Of a stretch of 64,000 bases of DNA, positions 1 through 12,879 are shown piece after piece. Position 1 is the first letter of the stretch. The number at the start of each line of letters is the position of its first letter. The notes beneath the pieces are model-generated. The model was not told the origin of the DNA. It worked only from the letters and a program-made list of their open reading frames with translations, and did no database searches. This DNA comes from Pocillopora verrucosa (taxonomy: Eukaryota > Cnidaria > Anthozoa > Scleractinia > Pocilloporidae). Both the position numbers and the translations under genes were made by a program. The stretch is from NCBI RefSeq assembly GCF_036669915.1, contig NC_089316.1, positions 9,292,382-9,356,381 of the forward strand, in the 5' to 3' direction.

Positions 1-3000
1 GAGCTCTGTACGCCAGATACGTCGACGGTATAGCCAGAACAGCGGTGTAACCCAATACGATCATGAGCAGTTTGCGCGCCATTTCGCCGCAGTCAACACA
101 GATGCGTGTGTCATAATAGTACACAGTAACTTCCGGCGGAAATGACCACACCCATGGTATGATGCCGAGCATTATTGGCAAAGTCAGGAGAACGGCAAAC
201 AGGAGCTGCAAGCGAATGCCATATCCGAATTTACCAGGGAGCATTTTGTTTTTGAATATGAGTAACAAACGCCGGGTTTTTGTCAACATTAGCGAGGCCC
301 AGAAATTGATAACAAATGCAAAGCAGAACGGGCGCGCTTTGCAAATGACGTCGGTGGCTCTTCCTACATGTAGCAGAGGAAGAAGAAAAATGCCTGCTAT
401 CATGAGTAAAATCAACTGGGAGTATTCTCTTGTGGAAGCTTTTACGATCGCGCTGTTTCGATATCGATGGAACACGCCAAGAGTGAAAATCGTACTCAAA
501 AACCCGAGGCCACTGAGAGCTAAAATAACACTTCCAGTCGTTGAATGCCATTCCAAGTACACTTCCGGGAGTTGCAAACATCTCGTGTGATTCTCAGAAG
601 AAGTGAAACCCAACGGGCAAATGTTGCATTGTGATTGACCCTCTCTGTTCGTTATGCTTCCAAACGGGCACTGAACGCACTTCCAGCAGCATATGGAGTC
701 GCCTTGGACTTTGTAGTGCCCAGGCTCACACGTTGAACTGCAGCGTGAGAATGGCACTCTGGGATTCCATCCGTTCCACGTGATGTTTGTGATATTATGA
801 AAATGGAGTTTGCGAGTGGCCCATTCCCAAGTTCCCAGCGTGATAAACTTTTTTCCTTGCGCGGAGTCTGGATCGGGCTGTAAACTCTTGACCAAATAGT
901 TACCTGTTAAAATATATAAAAAATATCACCAACTAAATAAGCTCATGATTGTTAAACAAATTTTCCTTGTCAGGACCTTTGGAGATGTATAGAGAACAGA
1001 ATGGAAAATATGGATACTGATGTTAGGGTAAAACTACTCAATTTGATAACAGCATATGATCGAACAGATTACAACGAGCAAATACAGGAATTCTGAAAAT
1101 GAACGGGCTGTAAGGAAGCAATTAAACGAAAGTAGTTTGCTAGAAGTGCAATTAAGGTGACAACTGTAGTAGTTTACCTATAACTTTGACGACTTAAAAT
1201 CAAATTAGTGGCTAGATATTGTAGCTGAGTTTGATACAAGTCCGAAATTAAATCGTAGCTTCATTGTTTTTTCCCAAAAAATAGGAAGCTGTATAACAGG
1301 ACATTTATTAAAGTAAAAGACGCCCTCAAAGTTCACTTTTTCTCATTTTGTATTGTTTTGATTACCCCTTACCTCGTTGACACCTTGTCTTTCTGTCAAA
1401 CCTGACAAAAATACTTAAAGAACGTGGCTGTTGTTGTCGTGATAAAACTGAGTAAACAAAGGCCTTTTGACGGAACATTAAGATTATTAAAATTTGACAC
1501 TGATTTTAAAAACGGCTCCAGGTGAGTTTGGACACAAGAGGATTTTATTGAATAATGTCATTTTGACCTTTGAATAGTTTGACTAGCATCTCATTTGATC
1601 TTTGAATTGGAGGAGATTTTCTGAGTTTATTGTAGGTTAAAAAGCCGCGAAAAATGAAAAAAATTGCACAAATACTGGTCAGCCATTTGAGATGACGAGT
1701 TTCATAGCATGCGCAAAAATAAAAGCCCGCAAAAGTCCGCATGTCACCTGTTAAGGTAGAATTTCTGAGGTCGCTTTTGGAAACCCTTTGTTTATTAAAT
1801 ATACGAATAAATTTTGTAATATGATACGAACAAAATTCGAAATAGGAAAAGTCACTTTGATCGAGTTTACGCATAAAATGTTTTTGTAAATCAATCAAAG
1901 TATTCAAATTTAGATTCGTCTTAAGTTCGCAGCCTCACTCATTTCCTAATTTTTAAAATTGTTTAAAAATTAGATTAGGATGGATTCCTTTCAGATGAAT
2001 TTTTATCCTTCAGAGACAATGTTTTTGTCAATACTCGACTATTGAATATTTAAACAGCGGTCGCCTTAAAAGTTTCCAGTTTAGCTCATTTTGACATGTT
2101 TGTTTGCGTTGTGATAAATTCTCATAATGTCCGACAAGCACAAGTAGCGCTGAAATCTCCATTCAATAGTGTCAAAGATAAATTAATTTGTGCCGAACGA
2201 TGTTAACGAGCGAAAGGCCCCTTATTGTTTCTCAAGTATTTAAAACATGTTAATGTCTATTGACAGAGAAATGACTTACCTTTTATGTCCCCATATTTGT
2301 CAAATACGATTGGAAAACCGAGCTTTCCGGTAAAGGATATATTTTTTATATAAGTGAGGACGTCCGATGCTTCAACTCCATTTGTTATACTGGGACAGCT
2401 ACCATTTGTTAAGAGGCCGTGTCCTTTTTTGCACCTAATTATCTTATCGAGAGCTAAAGCGACAGAATAAACTGCATCCATGACATTTGCGGCCTTGTTT
2501 AGTTCTACCTTCGCTGCAGTTGGCAGCTCTTTGCCATTCGAAAATTCATCGCATTTCACTCGGTGAAGCGAGCTGTTTTGCTGGTCCTCTTCCGAAGTAT
2601 TAAAACCATCTTTCAAATGTGCAATTCTTTCTTTTCGACATCTGTACGTTCCGTGCCAATAATCTCTAAACCAAGGATTGTGTTCGGTATTAGCAGGTGT
2701 CAACTGCGCCATATGCTCCTCAAATCTCATAATATTTCCTTTGCTCGGTACAACTCCTAACATTCCACCAACTAATGAATCCCTGAACGATAAAATGGAG
2801 TTTTTGTCTCCCCACGAATCCGTTCCTATCCAAATTTTTCCTTCCATACCTTGCCTTTCCGCTTCTTCCAAAAGGGCAAGCGCGTTTGGAATCTCGCAAA
2901 AAAGCACAACAACTTTGGCGAGTTTGTCCGCTTTTAAGGCGCTAACGATTGACGACATCTGGGCTTTTGTGTCGGGTAAGGTGTAGTCGGGATGGAATAA

Positions 3001-3900
3001 TTCGTCGATAGAAATACACACATTCCTCGTCTTTATTTCTCGTTTAAAGGCTTCGATTCCTAATCTTCCGTAATCTTCATCAGTGGCTATGGTAGATACG
3101 TAGTTCCAGTTGAAGTAACTCACAAGATCCGCCATGACCTGTGCTTGAATGTAATCGGGCGGGATCGTCCTGAGAAACGATGGAAAGTTGGCTTTGTTGC
3201 TGAGCGAAGGACTCGTGGAAGAATAACTGATTTGCGGAATGGAGTTTACCCCGAGTACGTAAGCTGCAGCTTTTGATATTTTTGAGCCAGCTCCACCAAT
3301 AACAGCGACGATGGACGCGTTAGAGCAGGATCGATTTGTATTGACATCAGTTCTGTACATCTCTTCTCGATTAGTTGAGAAGTCTAATGCGTTGCTCATC
3401 GCGAACTGCACCTCGTTCGCACTATCCCGAATATCGTATCCTAAAGTAACATTCGGCAAGATTGTCGAGTTGTTGTTTATCTCTTCAATTGCAAACAACA
3501 TTGCTTCGACCCACATTAAACCGAACAAGTTCATTCGATAGCAGTTAACGGTCTCTCCGTGTACAGATTTGAAGAGCTGAAAACGTTTGTCATTGCCGTT
3601 GCATTTCGTGGCATTTTTCTCACTCAGAAACACTGGAAATGACCCGCCAATGATGAAATCGGCCTTCAAATCTTGCACCCGTTTTGGTGATCTCATCCTT
3701 GAACCGTGTACGTCTAACTCGCAAGCAACCAGTTGTAAAAGGAAAAAGCACAAAATTGTTTTGAATACATGAAAATTTCCATCGTCTCCTCTAAGGAAAA
3801 GAACGTACGCCATCAGGAATCGCTGTGGTGGTTTTTCGCCCATTCCAGAGTATTGCTCACCGTTTTTTTTTAGCCTTGTGATGCGCAAGTCAACAGACAT
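1..3900 (-). CDS. Class C G-protein-coupled receptor (calcium-sensing-receptor-like), 3' end cut by window edge
   Basis: Exon 1 is 3900-2280 and exon 2 runs from 903 to the window edge; donor GTAAGT and acceptor AACAG join in phase 1 and keep one frame of at least 841 residues. Exon 1 encodes the extracellular amino-acid-binding (ANF_receptor) lobe, including SYSSTSPSLSNK, FLRTIPPD and DEDYG, close to the calcium-sensing receptor. Exon 2 encodes the cysteine-rich NCD3G domain (ICCWKC around 700-680) and the 7TM region through about TM5, with the canonical loop motif AIVKASTREYS and MLTKTRR at TM3. The hydrophobic signal segment lies near residues 46-58, so the internal Met30 is a likelier start than Met1. 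Expected role: plasma-membrane sensing of amino acids or cations with G-protein coupling. TM6-TM7 and the tail are outside the window. The ligand is not determinable. Confidence 0.9.
904..2279 (-). other. Intron of the minus-strand class C receptor
   Basis: A 1.38-kb AT-rich intron separates the ligand-binding-lobe exon from the NCD3G/7TM exon. It carries part of a dispersed repeat at about 945-1035 and otherwise no coding sequence that I can support. Confidence 0.8.
945..1035 (+). repeat. Partial copy of a MITE-like dispersed repeat
   Basis: The stretch around AATTTTCCTTGTCAGGACC and ATGTATAGAGAACAG matches 12,595-12,680 at most positions and, in reverse orientation, about 8,005-8,100. The three copies define a dispersed family; this copy is fragmentary. 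Confidence 0.7.
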
Positions 3901-4882
3901 ATGTAGCTAGACACCGCTTCATAGGCTGAAAAATGTGTGCAATCTGCAATAAACTACTCGTGTCAATCTATTATCACAAAGTTTAATTACAAAATGAACG
4001 ATTTTATTGTCTCCCAAGTGGGTTGTGAAACAAACAGAGACAAGCAACGGGGCGAGTTTTTCCACCGATTAATAAAAGTTCCCCTTGAAAGAAAAACAAG
4101 AATATTTAATAATAATTTTTCCATTACTCTTTCCTAAAGTGTAAAAAATCTCTTTTCAGCGATGCAGCTTTATAAGTTGGATTATTGTAACAGCCGCTTG
4201 CATAATGAAATTTTATTACATTTGCTTACAATTATATTTCAGTGAATTTTAAGCTTTTCAATTCAAGCAATTTATTGTTTGCATCATTTGCCCTTTAAGC
4301 AAATGGAAAAAAATTAGAGGCTTTTAACATGTTACCGTCATTTTTACACTTTGGCTTTATGTCTTGGGCAAATCTGTTCTCTTCTCTGTAAACGTATTGA
4401 TTGAAAGCTAGTTTTAGTGATAAAGTTGTCAGAAACGTTTTGCAAGATTTGTGGTCTCCGGCGTTAAATCTAATCCGATGTTACCACAACAGTTTATCAC
4501 AACAAATGAAGGTATCACTATGGTAATCCAAAAGTACACTGATTTTGATTCACCTCAGTTTGATGGGTCGTAATTGCCCACATCATCCTCTACACCAATC
4601 AGATTCAATTTAAAAATAATTGCGACTCGACCATTTTCATTTTCCCGCGCTTCACTAAGCAGATTGCCCGTTTTTATCCACAGTCCTTCATTGCCTTACG
4701 CTTTCTAAATCATGCGCACCGAACAGATTGTCTTAAATTTGTCTTTGACAGTCTCCAACTATGAAATTTGACCAATTGATCTGTACCAAGCAGGATTAAA
4801 ATATATGGTATCATTTGTTGAGCATTTACAAATTTGTGAGATGACATAAAATTCAAACGATAATCATTAACTAAACGTTTGA

Positions 4883-4917
4883 TCCCTGATGATGCCGTAG
4901 AACGGCGAAAGCTCGGA
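4883..4917 (+). ncRNA. Hammerhead-ribozyme-like motif
   Basis: CTGATGA (4886-4892) is followed by a perfect 5-bp stem II (GCCGT/ACGGC, loop AGA), then GAAA, then a minimal palindromic stem III AGCT ending in the UC expected at the cleavage site. A short stem I (TCC/GGA) flanks it. This is the type I minimal hammerhead layout known from Penelope-like elements and animal retrozymes. All core positions are present. Activity is untested, and I did not identify the surrounding element. Confidence 0.6.
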
Positions 4918-7900
4918 GTAAATAAAGTAAGAAAGAACCACAGTAGCACTTAAAGGCTTCATTCGATCAATATCCCAGATAATCATTAAAAAAAATTAAC
5001 ATTATCTGCGCTTGTTATTTCATAGTGGGTGCAAATTTCTATCTTCGGCTCGGCTTTTAAACAATGTTGGCAATCAAAAGCGTCTGACAGTCTACCATTT
5101 TAGTTCGACTAACGCGCAAGTCGTGCTTCGTACTCGCCTAGCGCTTATCCCGTTTGCCTGTAAAACGCAAACAAAATACGCCTGTTCTGCAGGCTATCAC
5201 TATCTGTAAATTTTGGAAATCACTCGTGCTATTTTCATCTTTCCCAGCAAAGATTCTGCTGAAAACTTCTAGAAAAGCTAAACAATGTTCCTTAATTAAG
5301 GAATGAAATCTATTTCAAGAGAAAACCATTTGAAAAATCTAACTAGCTTCACAAATACTATAGGTTTTGTCGAAATAAAGAGTAGCATTTAAGGAAATCA
5401 ATGCACGAATTCAGAAATCTCTGCAATAAGTTTTTTGGTCCATTTCAGATTGCCACTTTAAAGGCCATAGAATCGATTTACAGTATCTATTCCATTGAAC
5501 GCCGCCTCTGAAAAACTTTTGCAGGAAAGAACAAAAATATTGTCATGTACCATCCTCGAATATAAGCAGTTCTTGAGGAACACCGAGTGGCAGGAGAAGG
5601 GAAAAGAGATTAAAAAGTTTGCACTCACGGCCATGGTCATTTGAAGGCTGGATAACGCTACCCACTAGATAAATCTCTGTCTGATGTATAACGCAGCAAA
5701 TTTTGTTGACCCCTTATCCGCAGGATAGCAATTTATCTATGAACAATCGGGTCCAAGAGAACAAGGTTTTTTTTTTTTAATTCGAGACGGCTATCCTTTC
5801 CACTTTTCTCGTGAACGCATATCACGAAAGGTGCAAATACATTAAAATTTTTTCAAGGTAGAGAAAGCAAGGGAAAAGAGGACAGCTTGTTTTACCAATA
5901 CATCAAGACAGCTAAGTGTTTTACTTTTAAAATTTCCTTTTCTGAAGTTTTTGTTGAATGAATGCCGCCAACCAATTAGTGCAGCTTAGTAGTAAATGCC
6001 ACACCTGAGTCGCGGGGAAACTTAACAACACTACAGCTCTTACAGGGGGTAATGCGCTAATGATTTTAGAGTGACTCGGGAATCTTTTGTTAAAGTTTTC
6101 TCACTTTGGTTTATGAAGGTTTGGCCTCATTTCAAGTCCGCCCCCCACCATCTTTGAGAGCGCACCCCTTGAAGTAAAGCAAGTTCGCCCCTACCTTTAC
6201 CACTTCGTCCCCAAATCTTGTAACTATTTTTCTTACGGAAAAGCATATTCCTTTTATTTGTCGTAGGTGGTGGGCGAACTCGCAAAGGTGTTAAGGGAAG
6301 AACTTCTTAATGACCACAATCGTCTCAGCGCTATATGCACTTTCTTACAGACTCAGTTTAATAACACGATCAGCTTGATTAAAAGTACCAGATAAATATA
6401 TGAATTATTAGATAAAAAGTAAACTGAATAAATTAGAGGCTGATAAATATATTTATAGGATTGAAATATTGAAAAAAGGTTGGATGTTTACTATCCTTGA
6501 CTCAGTAAAATAAGCCGCAAATTTTAGTTATGTCACGCTCGTAAAATTTTTTAATCTTTTCTTTTGTGACTGTAGGCTTGTCTCGTTATCATCAAGACTT
6601 CTGAACGCTGAGAAATCAACTGCTGTACGAGCAAAGTCATTATTTATTCTGAGCAAACATCCAACCCAATTATCTTTTCAAAATACCTCCCGAGGAATCA
6701 TGATATTTACAACTTCCCTCCAAAATAATTTCAGCAACGAACGCCTTTCTTTTCAAAAGAAACAAAAGCCGCCCTTTGGCGAGACATTTCCTCCCTTTGC
6801 CACACAGTCTACGTTATCTCTGTTAAATGGGGGTGTCAGTAAACAATTATGACAACACTACGAAAAATTGCCCACATTGTGTGGTTTGGAGAAGACTCCG
6901 TTAGTTATTCAGATTACTCTTGGTTATTATGACAGATTTTCTTAGTTTTTTTTTTTTTTTAAATACAAGTGAGAGGCTCATGCCGGTTTTTGCAAAATAT
7001 TTTTATAGCATAAAAGGAAGTTTTGATAGTGAATTTTCAAGCTGTTACAAGCAGGATATAAATTGCTGATAGAAAAATTCTGCTCCAATTTACGGCTCAG
7101 TTTTTTCAATGTTTTGTTCATTTATGTCCTCCGTAATTTGAAATTTTCTTTTTCCTCGACAAGGCCTTTTTATTCAACGCTTAGTGGATTTCTTATCTGA
7201 AATAAACGTTTTTTTTAAGACATATATGCATACAAGATTTTCCATTTAACGGGTTCCCGCAGCTGAAAACTGAAGCGAAATCTAACCAAAAAGTTGACAC
7301 CAAATGGATCTAGATTAGGCCAAAAGTTAGGTTGAAGAACAATTTCACACTCTTACCAGACTCTCACCGTTTCCACACGATGCAAAACTGAATGAAATTT
7401 CCCTCGCTTTCAATCCCAAGAAAGCACACGGCTTCGCAGCATCACATCCATATTTCTAAATTTACGAATAACATACTGATATTATTCTAAAACAGAAAGC
7501 CTTATAAATGTTTGATAGAGTCCTTGCGTTTCTATTATTCGAGGACAATGCCGTCCTGGGTACTATTCATGTTTGAAGATAATAAACGAGATCAATTTTC
7601 CCTTTCATCCCTAAGGAAAATCTCACTTAAGCTATTTCTGAATCTATTTTTGTCGGAAAAGACAGGACACCAGGTAAACACTTTGTTAGGCACCATGAGA
7701 GATGAGAATTTTAAAAACAGTAGTTTTAGTTAACTATGTAAATTAAAATCTCCATAAAAGTCATTCATTAGAGCTTCAAATTTGAAGAGAAGCAATTTAG
7801 AGAGGACGGACGATTTAATCATAGAAATGAAAAGGTTACTATTACGCAATCTAATCCTTGTTGGGAAATTATCATGAAAAGTAAACAATTAAACCAAGAG

Positions 7901-7999
7901 AAAATTAAAACTTGCGAAAGATAGGAATAGGTCACGCTAAATAATATTCTTGTAGGCGTCCTTATCTTAAAATTGTATGGAATAAAGAAAACTTTAAAA

Positions 8000-8205
8000 G
8001 TTGTTATGTTGCATATTTTCCATTTAGTTCTCTATATCCATTTCCTAAGGTACTAACAAGGAAAATTTGCTTAACTATTAAGAGCTTCTTCAGTTGGTGA
8101 TCAATTCGCCTATTCTCATTACCTTAATATGTGTCTCAAGGCTGATATTTAAGGAAGAAATGATGCTAGACAGTGTTAGGGGTCACATGAAGGGCTAACG
8201 CGTTT
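8000..8205 (-). repeat. MITE-like dispersed repeat, reverse copy
   Basis: Reverse-complement match to the element at 12,505-12,690. CATTTCCTAAGG, ACAAGGAAAATTTG and the distal TGTTAGGGGTCA block appear in the expected order. It is diverged and probably inactive. Confidence 0.6.
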
Positions 8206-9557
8206 AATTTTATCTAATTGAAACCCGTTTCAAGCGAAATCAGATCAGAAGATTTAAAATGCAAATATAACCCTTGCAAATTACTCAGTTTTTATAAAGT
8301 TTTCTCGAAGAGATATCTTTTTAGAGGTTAGCTGTAATAGGCGCTGATCACGCTAAGTCGTGCTAAGCAAAATGACTCCATGCATTTTGGATGAAAAATG
8401 ATTTTTTTTATACAACAATAAATAAATATTGAAATCTATCGTAAAGCCACTGGCCCAGAGGAAACAGTGAGACAGGTGGAAAATGCATTTATCATATTAG
8501 TCGACTGTCACTCAAAGATATGACAATTATTTTTGACTGAAAAATGCTCACCCACTTATTAAACATGGCCTGGAATATTTATTTATCTATTGAGCTGCCA
8601 ATTTTTCCCTCGATGAAAACATAATTATTTTTGATCCTTCAGAACAAGGTGTTAATTTTACCTCTCTATGATCAGAGATTGAAGTAAAATTTCGAGAGGA
8701 CTCGGCAATTTGTTTTTTTTTTTCTTTTTGCTTTTTTTTTTAAACGAATCTCTTTGCGAGGTAATGATAATAATTACTACGGCTATCACTTGGGCGCCAA
8801 TTTTTGGCATGTATTTTTGACAGCTTATCTCGTCAAGACTAACAGCGGCTTTCTTTGGGGAAAGAAATATTGAAAAATGAAATAGAAGACTACAAGTTTT
8901 ACAATCAATCTTTCTAACCATGCCAAACGCCGAGTTCTCCTTCAAAAGAAAAAATTTATTTTACTAGCAGTACTCTTCGTTGAATTATCAGTGGAGTTTG
9001 CCTTTCTGAGGCAATTCAGGAGAGAACTAAATTAAAAAAAGCTATCGTTAATATTATTTACATTCTGTCAAGGTAGAAACGAACATTGTTCGGTTACTAA
9101 TGACACTTAAAAATTTACTTAGTCGAAAAGAAATGAATTTTTCACCATTCAAATTTGTATTTTAATTAGCAAACATTGTGCTAAACCACGAAGGTTTAAC
9201 GGGGCGCCTTCTTTTTGATTCTAAAAATCCGTTCCTATGAAGTTTGTAATAAGTACGTCCGTTGCGGTCAACATTTGCTCTCGAATCTAAGATCGTTCGT
9301 CAGAAAATTTGTACATGTATGGCTGGTCATTGACTTGATGAAATGACAGATTGTTGTATGTATAGCCCACTGCCTGTTCTATTCCATTGTTTACACGCGA
9401 CAACGAAATCGACAGCTGCAGTGTTGGGAGAAGAAAACCGGAAAAAATTAAAACAGGCAGCTTGTAAGACGCGATTTCATGTCTTCAGAAACAATTAATT
9501 TCTTTAGGTGATTGAAGATTTGACTGTGGGTAGCGCGACTCACTGAGTTCGGAAACA

Positions 9558-12401
9558 ATGGGGATTTCAACCTGTTTCGTTGGCAACTGTTTCATCCGAG
9601 CAATTTTTACCCTCCATTTCCTCGCGTTTACTCATCAGCAATTCCATAGCAATGAGCACAAGTGGATTTGGAAAGATGGCGATGTAATGCTAAAGGGATT
9701 GTTCCCGATAACGTCACAGAAAGGTGGAAAGTGTGAACATTTAAAACCTGACGGAATCACTTGGATGATGGCAATGATATACGCGGTCGACATGATCAAC
9801 AATTCGACTTCGCTTTTGCCAAACAAAACTATTGGGTACCAAATTGAGGACACATGCGAAAGTATCCCTAGATCGATGAGTTATGCCATACAAATCGTTT
9901 CGAAATATCGACCGAATTCGATTTGCATATCGCGCGACGATTGTTGTCAAAACAGCAGCGATTCCCGTGCAGGAGATCGACGAATTTCTGCAGTTATCGG
10001 TCCTGCAGTTTCGTGGATTTCGATCCCAGTGGCAAGGTTACTGGGTTTGTACGGCATTCCGCAAATAAGCTACGCTTCGACGAGCCGTATTCTCGGTGAT
10101 AAGACTCGTTACAACTCGTTTCTCCGAACTGTGCCTTCGGACGAATTTCAAGCGCAAGCAATCGCGAAATTCGTCCATTATTTTAAGTGGAACTACGTGT
10201 TTTTAATCGCGAGTGATGACGACTACGGGAAGTTGGGGGCCGCCGCGTTTAAAACCGCAGCTAAAAAATTGAATGTTTGTATTGCCAACGATGAATACAT
10301 CGCATTTGGTTCACCTAATTCCGACAGGCAAATTGCGGATACAATGAACAAGTTAAAAACTGCGGAGCGAGCGAAAGTTGTTATTGTCTTTAGTTACTTC
10401 GAACAAGGAGAAAGACTGTTAAAACAGGCCGAAAATATGGAGGTTTCAGATCGCACTTGGGTAGCGAGTGATGGATGGAGCTCCCTCAGTTCTGAGATGG
10501 CCAATTTGAACGTGAGCCAGTCTATGCTACTGGGACTGTTTAGCTTCTCAATTCGCTCAAAACAGGTGGAAGGATTCGAAAGGTTTGTACGGGAATATTC
10601 AGTTCGAGACGCTGTGAATAATTCGTGGTTTACCGAGTACTTGGAGGAAAGTTTGCATTGCCATACGACCCTCAGATCATACTCTGATCCGTTGCAACCC
10701 ACGACACCTAAATGCAGTCTTAATGCAGTGCTTCCCTCAGGCCACGAACTCGGCAAAGATTTCGTAGCTAATGTTATAGATGCTGTTTTTGTTGTAGGTC
10801 ATGCATTGCATGATATTTTTACTTGCAACGAGTCGCATTCGCCAGAACAGTGTTCAAACGCGAGCTCACAGATTATTACCCCGGAGAAATTGTTCAAGTC
10901 CGCGTCAAGGGTTCATTTCCAAGGATTTGATTTCAACAGAGTCAAATTTAACCGAAATGGCGAACGCACTGCCAGTGAGTACGTCATAAGAAATCTTCAA
11001 CTAAACAAAGACAAACGCCTGGAATACGCAGAAGTTGGGTACTGGAGTAAAGAGAATCATGTTGTGAGTTTTATGGTCAAAGAAAGCTTGATCAACTGGA
11101 ATTCAAATAAGAAGCCGCTGTCCACCTGCTTCCGTGTGTGCCGACCAGGTGAACGAGTGGTTGGCCAATCAGAATGCTGCTGGAACTGTCAAAAATGTCT
11201 CAAAGGCACTGTGAGCTCAAAGTCGGGTTCCACTAATTGCTCGCCGTGTAAAGAAACCCATTTCGCAAATGAGGAAAGAACTGAATGTGTTTTACGCCCG
11301 GTAGTCTACCTTAAATCGTCCGACCCCGCCGGTATTGCTTTAATAACGCTTGGGGTCGTTGGCATCGTTATCTTGACCACTGTGACAGTTATTTTGTACC
11401 AAAAGCGTAAAACACCAGTTGTTATGGACTCCGGTCTGTATCTCCTGACTCTGTTCTTCGTTACTTTGTACCTGTCTTTTATCTTGGCCATTGTTCAAGT
11501 AACAAGTAAACCAACTAATAGTTCTTGCACAGCTGTCAGTGTGTTACTGCTGTTAATTTGTGTGTTCTACTCGGCTTTTTTCTTAGCCAAGTCGAACACT
11601 TCGACGAAATTACTTCAGTCAGCGGTCTCACGTGTTACTAGCATGAGTACGAATTATCTACAGCTTCTTGAAGTGGGCGCAGTAGTTGGGATTCAAGGAA
11701 TTTTGATAATCGCATGGCAAGCAACAGCCTCAACAGTGGCTCGTTTTCGGAACCAAGAAGATAACACGCGATTACTTGAGTGCTACGAAAGTTTTCCAGC
11801 TTCTCATATTATTGCTTTCTGTTATCCTGTAACTGTACTTGTGTTAGCAACTCTTTTAGCATTCCGCGAGAGACGATTAACCGAGAATTTCAACGAGGCA
11901 AAATCCCTGAGTTTCTCCACCATAGCTCTTTGCATCCTTCTCGTGGCGTTTATTCTAACGTATCGCTTTGTTGTGGGAAACAACCGCACCCTTGTGGTCG
12001 CTTTTACCTTGTTCGTGGCAGCGTTTGCCTGCATGGGATGTATCTTTATCCCAAAACTTTACATTATATTTTTTAGACCAGAAAGAAACACTCAAACAGC
12101 CAATCACAAAATGGGCGAGCGGTACGTTTGTAATGCGGGAACATCTTCGAGCCAGACCACCTCGGACACTCGGTTGAGCCAGGACCTGGGTCAGGTTAAT
12201 CATGGTGCCAGTGTAACTTTAACCAATGGGAGAAAGACATCCCATTTGTCACATGATAACTTGGCGCCAGTCCACGAAAAGACAGAGGAACAGGATACTG
12301 ATGTTTCTGCCCCTGATGAGGAAAAAGAAAAAGAGAAGGCAAAAAATGAAGAAGACGTGCTAAATAGCATAAGTGAGGTGCTGACTTATACAGTTGTTTG
12401 A
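9558..12401 (+). CDS. Intronless class C G-protein-coupled receptor (calcium-sensing-receptor-like)
   Basis: A single 947-residue frame holds all class C parts in order. A hydrophobic N-terminal leader lies at about residues 8-27. The ANF_receptor lobe carries QISYASTSRILGDK, FLRTVPSDEFQAQ and SDDDYG, which keep the Ser/Thr, Asp and Tyr positions used for amino-acid binding in the calcium-sensing receptor. NCD3G follows at about 527-585 (ECCWNCQKC), then seven transmembrane segments from about 594, and an acidic tail of about 105 residues. The third intracellular loop FNEAKSLSFS and the TM7 motif PKLY are conserved. Two class C motifs are altered: the first intracellular loop reads PVVMDSGLYLL, and the TM3 KTNR is KSNT. 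The neighbouring receptor has an intron after its ligand-binding lobe that is absent here, so an intron-loss or retrocopy origin is possible. Ligand unknown. Confidence 0.92.
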   Translation: MGISTCFVGNCFIRAIFTLHFLAFTHQQFHSNEHKWIWKDGDVMLKGLFPITSQKGGKCEHLKPDGITWMMAMIYAVDMINNSTSLLPNKTIGYQIEDTCESIPRSMSYAIQIVSKYRPNSICISRDDCCQNSSDSRAGDRRISAVIGPAVSWISIPVARLLGLYGIPQISYASTSRILGDKTRYNSFLRTVPSDEFQAQAIAKFVHYFKWNYVFLIASDDDYGKLGAAAFKTAAKKLNVCIANDEYIAFGSPNSDRQIADTMNKLKTAERAKVVIVFSYFEQGERLLKQAENMEVSDRTWVASDGWSSLSSEMANLNVSQSMLLGLFSFSIRSKQVEGFERFVREYSVRDAVNNSWFTEYLEESLHCHTTLRSYSDPLQPTTPKCSLNAVLPSGHELGKDFVANVIDAVFVVGHALHDIFTCNESHSPEQCSNASSQIITPEKLFKSASRVHFQGFDFNRVKFNRNGERTASEYVIRNLQLNKDKRLEYAEVGYWSKENHVVSFMVKESLINWNSNKKPLSTCFRVCRPGERVVGQSECCWNCQKCLKGTVSSKSGSTNCSPCKETHFANEERTECVLRPVVYLKSSDPAGIALITLGVVGIVILTTVTVILYQKRKTPVVMDSGLYLLTLFFVTLYLSFILAIVQVTSKPTNSSCTAVSVLLLLICVFYSAFFLAKSNTSTKLLQSAVSRVTSMSTNYLQLLEVGAVVGIQGILIIAWQATASTVARFRNQEDNTRLLECYESFPASHIIAFCYPVTVLVLATLLAFRERRLTENFNEAKSLSFSTIALCILLVAFILTYRFVVGNNRTLVVAFTLFVAAFACMGCIFIPKLYIIFFRPERNTQTANHKMGERYVCNAGTSSSQTTSDTRLSQDLGQVNHGASVTLTNGRKTSHLSHDNLAPVHEKTEEQDTDVSAPDEEKEKEKAKNEEDVLNSISEVLTYTVV

Positions 12402-12504
12402 TTGGATTTCGCTCGCAAAATACGACACAGGTTGAAACGTTGAACTTGCAGATTACGGTATGAGAGCCTAGACATCAGTGGTAATGAAAATTAGAAAACG
12501 CGCG

Positions 12505-12690
12505 ATTGACCTTTTAACCCTAAGAGTGATTAGCATCTAATTTCTCCTGACTGTATCAACCTTCGATTACACATTGAGGTCATAAGAATAACTTGATTGT
12601 TGAACAAATTCTCCTTGTCAGCGCCTTAGGAAATGTATAGAGAACAGTATGGAGAATATGCATACTGATGTTAGAGTGTAAAGGGCTAAA
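12505..12690 (+). mobile_element. MITE-like element with imperfect terminal inverted repeats
   Basis: The left end CTTTTAACCCTAAGAGTG is an imperfect inverse of the right end, TTAGAGTGTAAAGGGCTAAA. It has no coding capacity. Partial copies occur at about 945-1035 and, reversed, at about 8,000-8,205. Confidence 0.55.
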
Positions 12691-12879
12691 CCGATAAGTT
12701 TATCGTGAGGAAAACTGCAGTATTGTTTGAAGCTTAACCTTTGTTAAACTTTCAACACGATGAATAATCACAATTTTGTAAAGACATCTACGTATTCATT
12801 AACATATAAACGTTTGTAATGCAAGCTTTCAATAATTGTGAATATTGATATTATGATTCATTTATGTAGAGCGCCTTTC

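Larger units (their letters stand above)
3901..9557. other. Intergenic region between two divergent class C receptors
   Basis: The 5.7 kb separating the two receptor starts is AT-rich. It holds one reverse copy of the MITE-like repeat (about 8,000-8,205), a hammerhead-like motif (4,883-4,917) and mononucleotide tracts. Short open frames here have no recognisable domains and look like chance. Both receptor promoters should lie here, but I see no convincing core-promoter element. Confidence 0.6.
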
